From NCBI GenBank assembly GCA_002633005.1, contig NMRA01000064.1:126001-190000 (forward strand): DNA of 64,000 nt. The letters run 5' to 3'. The translations under genes were made by a program, and so were the position numbers. This DNA comes from Phoronis australis. Taxonomy: Eukaryota > Phoronida > Phoronidae. Below are positions 23,363 through 35,500 of this stretch, in pieces (within the stretch, counting starts at the first letter, position 1; every line of letters begins with the position of its first letter). The notes beneath the pieces were generated by a model that had not been told where the DNA came from, searched no databases, and saw nothing but the letters and a program-made list of their open reading frames with translations.

Positions 23363-26300
23363 GAAGACACTCTGTATAACAAGTTATGTCTATACAAGGA
23401 ATGACCAAGGGGGCACTCACATTGAGAAAGTGACCGCATTCGCGAAAAGTGTACAGTACCAGAAATTGCGGGGAGGCTGTTCTTTCACAACAAAGTCTTG
23501 CGGGACTCGTGCGATGTTCAATAGGCCTCCTAAGGAGCCCTAGTGCCGACCTCAACACCTACCGTCTGTCTACCTGCAATAAGCACACTGCCGTCTTCTA
23601 TACTGGGAATTTCCGCAGAAAGGCTCACCCGATGAAACACTCATGCCCATGGGCATTTATTTGAAATTAGTACTTCGGGTTTCAAGCGTTCAGACATTGG
23701 GACGTTTATTTCGAAAATTGCAAGAGATGCAAATAGGTCCTGGGATGCTTCGTCAAGGTTTGAAGTAGTACATGATGAACGGATCAAATTTAGTTGCGCA
23801 TATAAGACTTTCGAATGGACTTGGCAACCTCAAGTGTCTTAGTGTCAACTGAGCTGCGAAACGAGATGCTGACATTGTAGAGGCTTACAAGCTCATTGAC
23901 ACAGCAGTTGACGAAGTGCAAGCGTCGGGAACAAACATCGAAGATATCTGGGTAGAATGGTTCCAAGACGAGTAAATCATTGGATCCGATATACAAATTC
24001 CTCGGCAGTCTAGACAACAGAAGGATAGGACTAACGTATGAGTAACCACTGGGGATTAAAATTTTAGAGAGAAGTTTTCAATTCAAAACATTTTGCATAG
24101 TACACTTTAGGTCTCACGACGGACCAGCCCAGCTTGATTTGTGTAGATGTTGAGTTTCAGTGTACTTCTAGTCCCTCGGCGAACTAGTGTGCTTTGTAAA
24201 ACTATTTATCTCAGCCAGTACTGTTTGGTCCCGCTACAGGTCGACTATTTTTATAGGGATAATAAGCACGGGTGTACTCTTGGTCTCGTGACGGACCAGG
24301 TCAGCTTTTTGTGTACTCTCAGTGTACATCTGGTCCCTCTGCAAACTAGTCCAGTGTATCTTTTCACCACTGTGCACAGGATGTTTTGGTTTCGTGAAAC
24401 TGTTTTCAGATGATTTGTTTGCTGATAGATTTGACGTTTTTCAATTGTTGTCAACGTGAATCAGCTTAATAATGTGATACCTAATTATTTATTGTCGCTT
24501 TTAATAATAGACTGTGAGTTGAGAGCACCATCGTTCGCCAGTTTTTCTCGTAACGAGACTGAACACATGTTTATTTCCGGACGAACAGTACAGATCTTCG
24601 TTCTTAAACAACTTGAGGCTGCTGTTACGTGATCATCTGATATTCAAGTTTTTACGCCCCGTCGGTGCTCCTTAATTATGCTCTTGAATATTTTGAAATT
24701 GTCTAAACCCCTGTATACACACCACACTTTTTCGTATACGACTTTTCGTATGCTAAAAAAGATGTGTGTAAGCAGATGCTCTAACAAAAATTTTTGCTGG
24801 TGGCGTGACTCATACCCAAATGTGCACAATACGGTTTCACAAAACTTATATGTGCCAAGTTCATGTGACGAAATCTTGAAGGGTTTTTAATTATCTTAAG
24901 AAAAACTCCATGTTAAGTGCCAGAAACTTACCAGGATGCATGGAAATTTCACTATTTGGTTACAAAAACAAAAAAAATATCTTACACGGGAGGGGAAACC
25001 CCCCTCCCGACCTCCCCCCGCTCGGCGCCACGCGCCTATGATTCCACCTTGGCGGGAATCCTAACCCCCCTTGCTGAAAACGTAGATCCGCCACTGCGGC
25101 ATAGTCTTTTGAAGTCGTCTTATCCCCTGTGTTTTATACAATGTACATTTCTAGAATCATCCCAAGTCGCAAATACTTTTAAAAGAAGTAAACAATAATG
25201 TTTTGAAATATTACGAGGAAAGTTTACTCACATATCCCAATACTGATATTTTCTTTTGCCATACTATGAAAAGTATTTTATATAAAGAGGTATATACATC
25301 GCACGAAAATGATAAGCTAATATCGAGGAAGTTGCATCACCTCCGAAAAGTATCGCTACTCTGGAATAAAACCTCGGGCTATTTAAAAAAGGCAATAATG
25401 ACAGTTTAGAAAATCACCCTCATCTTGGTCTGAAGACCTACTCAAGGCAGAAGTAATTTAAAGGCTAGAGAAAAACTGGGTCAGGATCATTGCTTATCAC
25501 GGCGGGTTTGTTTGAGCAGCTGACGTTAGCCTGTGGTCATTAGGATAATTCCAGGTGATTTATTGTCATTTCAGTTCAGACAAAGGGTACGACAAAATTG
25601 CTTAAAAAAGCAAATACGGCTGTGAACAAAGTTGATTTTGATAGCAGAGAATGGTTTATATAGGTTCTTGCAGTTAACGAATAACCGAGCCTGTGGCCGG
25701 AATAAATCAAATATTCACATCTCAGTACTAAATTATAGATTGAATTTAATTAAAGTTCCAGCTATCCCTGTTAAACCTGTGAAAACTTACCTCGAATTAG
25801 GCCTTTTACTCTCATAAAATGGGTCTAGTAATATTTTTTACTCTCATAGGAGTCCACTTTACCATAGCAAAAAGAGCCTCGAAACGCTCCCAACTTTACT
25901 GAGGTAGGTTGACCAACCTACATTCGAAAATGTCGCAAGTACGCCGCATTGCCCTGGACTTGAGATGGTAAGGAATATTGTAAGGCCGCCGGATTTCATG
26001 AGACATATTTCGATTCCCGTTTCTTGAGCTAAACAGATTTTAAAACTATCCGAGAGTATACTTTTTCTGAAAGTACGAGGCCTTCATAATTTCATTTTTG
26101 ACAAATTTACCTTACTCAGGGTTATTGGTAATTCATTATTATTAATAGAAAGTATTTTTGGAAAGGACAAAACAAGAATTTCTATACACTTTGAAAAGTA
26201 TCGAAAACCGAAATATGTGAAAATGCAGCGCCACGTTTTCGAGTCTCATCATGTTGAATTTATTACCCATTCAGAGAAATAGTAATTGAAACCTCACTAA

Positions 26301-26533
26301 TATCTTGATCCGGTGCAGTGTACATTTAAATTAACTTTTCGAAGCTATACGAAGAGGCTGAATGAACTTCTATTTGTTAGAAATAATGTGGTATTAACGT
26401 TTTACGTCACAAAAGGTTGAAACGGTGACGTCACCGCAGCTACTCCATAACGTTGGTTAATTTTTTCATTTAATCCAAAACAGATCTTTTCAGTCGAAGC
26501 CGAAAACTTGTATTTGTATTTGAATTTAAAACG
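23363..26533. other. Intergenic region with dispersed repeats
   Basis: No exon is recognised. Two diverged direct copies of a ~90-bp block lie at about 24109-24200 and 24281-24360, each with 'cggaccag', 'cagtgtac' and 'actagt'. A GC-rich patch at about 24985-25105 looks like an interspersed repeat tail ('cccctcccgacctcccccc', 'gatccgccactgc'). The promoter of the next gene should lie near 26.3-26.5 kb. Confidence 0.45.
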
Positions 26534-29500
26534 ATGCCGTCGATAATGCTGACACAGGCTCGCAAGAGCGAACGACGCGGAGAGCAGCACGGTGCAGCTC
26601 AACTTTTAGATTTTCACAAGTGTATTACTGAAATTGAACACAGAATGGCCACTGAGGCCATCAGGAAACAGACAAAGTATGCACATTTAGAACCATTCTT
26701 TTCTACAAATTCCTTCGTCAAACTGTACGAAAAACAACACAATATTGAGCATGATAAACCTCCAGACGAGCACGTCTCTGTCCCGAATGTAAGGACGTCA
26801 GGTCTCCGATGTGCAAGAGATAACCCGTGGAGTAAGGTTTCGTTTGACGAACCCGACGAGGCGATGGTTTTTGAGACATATAAAGATGTTGAGTCTGAGG
26901 TATGGTGCGAGAACACACCCGGTGCATACCCTGCAAGAAAGATGCACTTGAGTACAGGTAAAGATGTTCAGCTCGACTCCACAATAGATATCATTATTCT
27001 GCATTGTTTGAAGCGGTATACGTGCTATGTCTTTTCAACTGCTTTTAGAAACAAACAGTTGTCGTCACATTAATTCGGTGGATTGAAAACATTTGCCGAT
27101 TTTTCTGACCTTTATGTCATTATCGCGTAAACAAAAACTGTTTGGTTTGGTGGCACTGTAAACAAACAAAATAAAATTATCACAAACAACTCTTTATGTG
27201 GACAAAAAGTTTCTCCTTCTTTGGAGTTGATATTCAAGTTCATGTGCAAGTTAAAGATTACGTAGCAAAGCTTACAGGACCAAGACTCCTGTCACGACGA
27301 AACCTAGCGTTTTTGGAAAGTTACTGTGATAAAATCTCCATCTGTGTCGAAAATTATTCATCTAATGCTGTCCCTGGCGAGGCGACGATAAATTTTAAAT
27401 GATCTCATTGGCATTTTTTCAACTGGCAAGGGTGAAATAACTAGATTAAGCCCTACACGTGATGTTTTTCACTATAGAATTACCAGAGAGGTATAAAAAT
27501 AATCGAAGAAATTAAACCAGTTCAACAGAACTATGGTACTTACCAAAAATCCAGAGGAATGGTTGAATGGTTAGAATAACGGACTTCCCTACTAATGTGC
27601 TCTCGCGAGATCTGTAGCAGCGTGCCAAGCAGTAGACAGAGCAAACATGCCACCTCCGTGTCTGTTTAGAGCACAGCGGAACTAGCGCCACCTGTACCGC
27701 TATTATAATCATTCAACTATTCCTCAAGAAGGGAGAAGGAGGCTCCCCAGGGCTTCAGGATTTTTTGTAAGTGCCATAGTCCAGTTGAACAGATTTAACT
27801 TACTTGGTTATGAACTTTCCTGGACGATTTTTAACCAAAGAAGTCTTAAAGACTTTTAGTCTTATCAAAAGGTACGAAAATGATCAAATGCTATCTAAAT
27901 GCATTTGTAAAATTCTACATATCCAGGAATTCAAGGTTTCTCTAAATTTGGTGGTATTTTTAAAACGGAAACTACCAAACCTTAATGATCAACTTTTGGA
28001 AGGACTTACTTGAGAACCTCGTCTTTTTATTTCTTAAATGAATAAAACATATCTAATAGAGTTTCATAAAGAAACATTATCAGTTTTATGTCAAGTCATG
28101 GTCTGCCGTAAAATAATTTTAGCAATACTGTTTACAATGTTTAGATAATTTCTGGAACTATGTATACTCGAACGAGTGGGTTGATGTCAAGGTTCTTCGT
28201 GTGACCGAGGGGGGCTTGCTGGATTTAATACTTCACTACCTCAACCTTCTCAGCCACTCACGTGACCTTATCATGTGCCGACTCAGCGGATATCAGACAC
28301 ACTTACCAATCAAGCCTACTCAAGACGAACAAACGTTCCAATCGGAGGTATGGAACTTCTAATGGCCCCTTCGTTCAGTGTGTACAATGCTGGCCGCACT
28401 TTTATAGTATTTATATACTCATCAATTGACTCAAATTTCGTGCAGACATTTTTGTTTGTGATCTAATCTGAGATAACATGTCTGCTGAAGAGTTTTCTCC
28501 AAAACTTGTATTTTTGAACGTATCCCGTTCTGTAAATGTGCCGTTCTTCCAATTTGCTCAATTGCTGGAAAATGCATTCAACATTTAACTGATCTGACTT
28601 TAAGATGACGTGAATTTTTTTCTTGCAATTGTTTCACAAATTTATTTTGAAAGCATGAAACTGTACATTTTCCGTTTGAGGGTTGTGAGTAGGTTGAGAG
28701 ATTAGCCACTTACGTTGCGGCTACGCGATAAGAAGCTTTTTGCGTCATACTTAGCCCGTCTTCTGACAATATCTTCTGTTCTTATGATTCTTGAATATTG
28801 AATCACATCTGTCATGTGAAATGCTATCTGAAAGGGCGACAATTGTTAGGAAACTTATCCAAAATGAGGTAACTGACGATCACAGGCACTTGTCAAATTT
28901 CATTTTCAACTTGCTTATTATATCTCCATCAGAGTCATCTCATCCTTCTCTTTATCATCGCCTTTCTTATCAACATTGTCATCGACATCATTATCATCAC
29001 TATCACCGACGTCATCGCTGATGACGTCATTATTATTAGCATGGCTATTTTCATCATCATCAAGAGTCGTCCCGTCACGCTGTTGTCGTAACCTCCCCGT
29101 TACATTCGCAACTACGCTGCTGCCCACAAAAATGAAAAATTATCAAAAATAGGCATGACTATGCACACCTCGCTTTTTATGTTCGCGATAGTCTTCACAT
29201 ACATTCTTCTTTGTAGAGAATGAATGTCCGAAAAGAAGCGTATAGTAAAGAAACTCTTAAGATATCGGCAATATATTTCTCAAGGCCCAAACCTGGTGGA
29301 ACATTTGCCGAGTATTATAACAACCTTAAACAAGGCACGCTAGCGTCGGAAAGACTGTCACTTTTTAGCAAAGAAGAAAACGGGAGCAGGACTGCTAGCC
29401 GCGGAGGATCTTCACGAAGAAGCGAAATACCTATAAACGAGAGCCCTTCGTTTGAATTGTCGAAACCTAAACAAAGAAATAATACCATACCATCGATGAA

Positions 29501-32500
29501 ATTCACCAAGGCTAGTAACGCACAGATACCATACGAAAGCAGAAAGCTTGAAAAATATTTACAAAAGAAGACAGCTGGTAGTGTTCTAGAGTCTCATAAG
29601 AAATGTTCAAGAGAACAAAAATGCTCTAAAGAATCAAAAAAATCTATTAGTTCTTATTTACCAGAGGCTGGAAATGTGGTTACTCAAAGAAAGGATATCA
29701 AGTCTTCGTTATCTCATATGTCGTCTATTAGTAAACCTTGTCCCAGCATTTCATCCACAAAACTGGGAAATAGCAATTCAAAACAGTCAGTAAAGTCTGG
29801 CCACACTCATCAAACTCGAAGGATCTCGATCGTAGAACATGGCGACGTCCGCCATTTGGAAGACATGCACGTGCACAGTGATGAAAATGTGAACCTGAAA
29901 CAACAGAAGAGTCTTGAATTTGTTAATGTCAAACTGCCAACCCAACAACCAGCTGAAAGGTGTACAACAAACTTGTCTAGCAAAGGGTCTACGGAGACGA
30001 GGAAAGAGATAGGAGTCTCTCGAAAATTAGACATCATCTCCAGAAAATCATCATTTTCCAGCAAGTACGTAAAAGGGGATCAATCATTCACGAACCTGCG
30101 ATCACGTCGCGGATTTAGGATGTCGTAAGGGGGGCGGGGGGACCACAATTTTCGAACCAAAGATGTCTGCGTGAACCTAAGAAACAGGCATGCCAGTTTC
30201 ACAATGAATGGATTTTGGAACCACGGAAAACTATCAATATAGAAAAAGCTGTGCTGGGGGTTAGAAACTCATAGACAAATCTCTATTTCGTGTCTGTGAC
30301 GTGTACGATCCCTTTAGATAATTTGTTTTCCACTCAGAGTGCTATCGTGCCATTAGGTTGGTTATTTTGACAATGCAGAAGCAACGGGCACATACCCTTC
30401 GGTATTGCTAACAACTGGATAATGACATATACCTGGATCACAATTCAATTCATAACAGATACCAGTAATGCACGAGAAGTCACCTGTGAACACATTTCGC
30501 TGAATCGTATAAGACTATCGTATACGACAATCAGAATACATGGACTATGGTTCGATTGTTGTATATAAAATCGTACTGTAGTAGTCGTAGGCGGGGCTCC
30601 ATTCTGGTTGCTGTTGCAGTTTGGGTATTTTTCTGGAAAATGGTAGCCATTCATTTATGTGACAAACTAAACTCTAGTGCCATCTCCGTTCACTAGATGG
30701 CCAATTGAGAGCAATGTCCTCATATCCCCAGGGGCAGTCCATATTGACCGTTTTATCGTTCCTCTTTTTATCGTGCCTAGGATGATAAATTGTGTAAACC
30801 ATGCATGATTGCACTGAGGCAACATCTGAATTGGCGAAACGTACTGGCCTGTCTTCCGTCACAGAGCTAACATTTGATGTGATTCACTTGTTACAAAACG
30901 GTTATTGAATTCTATCTCTATTAATCTCTTTTGAAATACTTCACAATCGAAGTCGAGGAATTGATCATAGTCTGATTGAGAGGTCATTTCTTGGCTAATG
31001 AATGACCAGCAATTCGTTTGTATGCGCTGAATATGGTCCCAAGCAAAAATAACCTGTCGTCACTTCATTCCAAGCCTAGAAGTCCCTTCTCATCTTTAAG
31101 AAGGAGCAAATCTAGGAAATCAGCTTTTCAAGTGGTAAAGATCTCAATCAGAAGTGTGCTCAGTGGACGACAAATTCATTGTACTTTGAATACTAAAAGC
31201 TTTCTGTAAACTATATCTAATAGGTATCATTTGGTTCACAAGTCTGATTTGGAAGAACTGTTGAAGGATTCTGTTAAGAAGAGGGATAGTTCAAACAATA
31301 GACCACAACAGAATACAGACGTAGATAAGAAGGCACATTCGAACGATGAACTGCCATGCAGCATGATCATGACTGATGTTCGACTCGTCAACCATTACCG
31401 AGATGATGATGGTGAGGAGTGGTTAGAATTAGTCACTCAAATGTTTACAGACATGATATTACTTGCAGTTAAAAACTGAGACCCTGATTTATACACGAAC
31501 TTTTTACTTGATCAGTTCCGGTGTACATGTATCTTAAGTCACGTCAGACATGGAATCTACTAGCAAATATCAGCTATATGCGGTCGTCTGCTGACGTAAC
31601 ACCTTACTATCATATCTCACAGTTACTATAATTTTAAAAACAATTATTATCCTGAATCCTGTAGCCATTTTTGAGATGCGATTTCCGAAGTAAGACATAT
31701 TTTGTTCCAAGACCAACATGCCAAGAATTGTACGATGATTGAACGCAAGCATTTTTAAGTTTATTTGGAATAACAAAGTTGAGAGAGCGAAGAGAGATGT
31801 ATTCAAACTTATGAGGAATGATGATTTAAAACGTTGAATATAATTCTTTTTAATAAGGCTATAAAAATTTCACGGATAAAAAGACTACTTACCTCTGAAT
31901 CAAAATGGGTGAAATTGTTTGAACTTGAAACAGGGATTGCAAAGTCAAACATAAATTTTGGAAATGATTTTATTAAATATCATACTGAAGCAATCAATCC
32001 TTTTTGGAACGAAGTTCTAAGTAACTGGTCTTTTTTCATAAGTACACAGTCGCATAAAGATGCAAATGATTTACTCTCAACAAGTTTATGGCATAATGAT
32101 GAAATACTAATAGACAGAAAATCTATCTTCTTTAGTAAGTATGCAAGTGGTGGTGTTCTTTTTATTAATGACCTACTTTATGAAAATAACTGGTTTTACT
32201 CATTTACTGAATTTAAAAAGATCTCGAATATATCTACACACTTTTTGGTATATTGTTCTCTGATTGAGTCTATAAGGTCGTTTCTGAGGAGAACACCATT
32301 ACAAATGTAGTTAACTAAGATATATGGACCTATAATATCATTTAATATCAGTAATTTTTTAAACTGCACGTCAATATGTAAAATGATATATGAAATTGTT
32401 TGCCAGAACAAAATTTTGCCTATTGCCCAAAAAAGATTTCAAGAAGAAGGCTATAACTTTCGAAGTGATGACTGGAAAAATTATATTCATTGTCTTTTAA

Positions 32501-35500
32501 AACTACTTATGATTTCAAGTTATGTACACTGCAGTTAAGACTATTACATAGAATACTTGTAACGAACTCTTTTCTTAAAAAACTAACTTGGTGGACTCTG
32601 ATGTATGTACTTTCTGCCATTCACAAAGTGAAACAGTGGATCACATCCCTTTTGAATGCAATAATATAAAAATATTGATAGGAGAATTACGCAGTTGGGT
32701 GTTGTTGGTAAAAGGTATAAATATGGTTATTGACAAAAACAATGATTTTTGGCATGCACATAAGTAATGAAAATAAAGTTTTAAATTGGATACTTTTGCA
32801 ATTACGTATCTAGGTGTAAAAAGTAATCCCCAGTTTCCTTAAGATATTAGAAAGAGAATTTTATATTCAAAGAAGAATTTTATTAAATAACGGTAATTTA
32901 GATGAATACCATGCAACCTGGAGAAACTGGCTAATCATAACTTTTGCCTGACAACATCCTACTAAACGTGGGTGGGTATGTTGAGGGAAGGGGCGGGTGC
33001 GTGTGTGTGTGCATGTGTGTTAAGAGTGAGAATAGCTTGTTTTTTGTCCTATATGTCTTTGTATTTATGTTCTGTATACCAATAAAAAATAGAATAAAAT
33101 AAAGGAAGAATTGTACGATGACACTTGGCTTAACTAAAAATCCAACTCTGCCTGGTGGCTTGGTAATTGACCCAATTATGTCGCCTCGCTGGTTCCCTGC
33201 GTGTCGCTAGGTGGTCGGTAGCCAGCACGCGTGCTGGCTAAGCATGTAGGGAACCAGCAAGTTATGTTGCACACCCAGCAGAATTAATGAGGAACATATT
33301 ATTGCAACATTAAACACACATCTTACGTTGTAAAACTCACATTCCTTGTACATTTCTCAAAATTCACAAACCTAATCACGTGTGCTTTCACGAACTATTC
33401 AAATATGCTATTTACGAACTTTCAAAACGAAAGTTTAAAAATACTATTGTAATCTAGCTATAATGTGTTTATGGTGGTCTCCTTTTCTAGGAAACGATAA
33501 CATCAGCAGCCAGAGGCGATGTAATGTACCAAAACAGCATGGTCATGGTGTCTTTGATCTGAACCGGCCAATTATGTGGCGCGCAATCCGGTCGAGTTGC
33601 CCAATCTCGACCGGTTAGGATGTCAACGTAGGATTATGAACATGTCGGTGTCATAAGCTCAAAAGTCATCATAACCGAATATAGTTTAACACAATGCTAT
33701 TCTTATAGAGCACAAAAACGACATTTATAGCGAAACTAAGTCGGAACTTACAAAGTGCAGCAGAAGTGAAGGGGGAACGAAAATACACAGTGTGAACTGC
33801 CCGTCATGTGACCTCCACTACCTTCTTCAAGATGAGCAGACGATAGAACGAGATCCATTATATGATTGGCTAAGACAAGGCTGCATGCCACAAGGGTTAG
33901 TAGTTAGACCAGAGACTGTAGAGAGGGTGTTAACGTCTTTGGTTAGACTAAATCACAATGATACGTATTCATGTTCCAGAGTACTGTGTCATTCTACTGA
34001 AAATGACGTAGCTCATTTTACTGTATATGACGTAGCCTGCTCTATTATTCAACACCAGTTTAGCACGCAACATGAATTTCGTTTACAAACAAACTTATAC
34101 TTCCTTGTTATCGGTACCATATATTGCTCTGTGCAACTCTCAAAAACAATATTGAAAATTTAAAATTATTTGTAACACTTCCCATTCAACCTTTTATCAT
34201 TAATTTTTGACAGTAAATGAGTGACAACACAGATAAAACGTTAATTTTGCTCCGCTTTGTCCACGATAAGATTTGACACAATTTATATATATAATTATGA
34301 TAAACATTACTTTATTTTTAAAATGGGGTGACTGAGGCTACACAGTCTTAGTGTCTGGGTTCAAGTAAAGTACTGAAATAAACACAAGAAATAAGTGCCA
34401 AGACATCAACCCAAACCAAGTATCAACTCTGAACAGTGTTAATCTGAGTCATATAAATTAGAATAATAGACATTTTGAAGCCACGCCTTGGGTGTTATCT
34501 GTGTTGCATACACTTCGGATGTACGAATAAAAGGTTTTTTGCTATTTTCGATTTGTTTCGCCTACTACTTGTGAGGGAGTCGGTACCCGGGCAATAAGAC
34601 TTGAGTAAGACTGGAGGGAGAAGAAGATCTGGGAAAGAAGGACAGCAGGCCTTTAGCCAAGTGGACAATAGTCGCATTTTGGGAGCGAGTTTGATCTTAG
34701 TCATCCATTAGAATAAACTGGCTCTCAAAATGCTGGTCTCCTATATGTCACTACTACCGCGAAGTGCCGAAAGTAAAATATGAACTCTTATTAATGTAAT
34801 TGTGATGCCGGTGTTCGAATATTATGTAGGGTGCCAGTAACGTCTCTATACTAACGAGGATCATTTGCAGGTACGCTTGTGACGAAAGAAAAGGAAGTTG
34901 GGTGAAACTAGTACAGCCCCAACCTCCTCCGAGGGGTAAAAAGGATTGGAGATTAAAGACACCAAGGAGTCCATCACAAGCGCTGGAATATCGGTTGAAA
35001 AAACAAGAGAAAATGATGGAAAGCAAAAGAATTTTTCTTTTAAACAATCCCAAATTGTGGTACGTTAAGTACTGGAGAAATGAATTAGTCCGACTGGATC
35101 GCAAGAGCGCGGTATGTATTACATGCAAAACGACAGTTATATGCATCAACGCGGCCTACATATGGAACTGCTCCAATACCCGAAATTAGGCGCATTCGCC
35201 CATGTGAGAAATACTTGAGTAAAACTGACTAGTATTATCTCTTAAATTATGTAACTATACGGCCTTTTTCCCATTAACGCAATTCTTTTCTTCCGAAAAT
35301 CATAATTTGGTGTTGACTTTCTCTACCGTTAGAGGGCGCATTACTCGTGAACTTGATACTATTCACCATATTCACGAGCTTGAAATGAGTCCCATGTCAA
35401 ACGTTAAAATAAGAGGTATTTAAAAATTAATTTTTCCTATAATACCACGAAAACGAGATGTCTGAGAATTGTGATCGGGCCTTTTGACGGTATGAATGAA

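Noticed and set aside
31010-31130. Extra exon of the eight-exon gene
   Set aside because: It has a coding-like basic Ser-rich frame, but neither its acceptor phase nor its donor phase fits the neighbouring exons.
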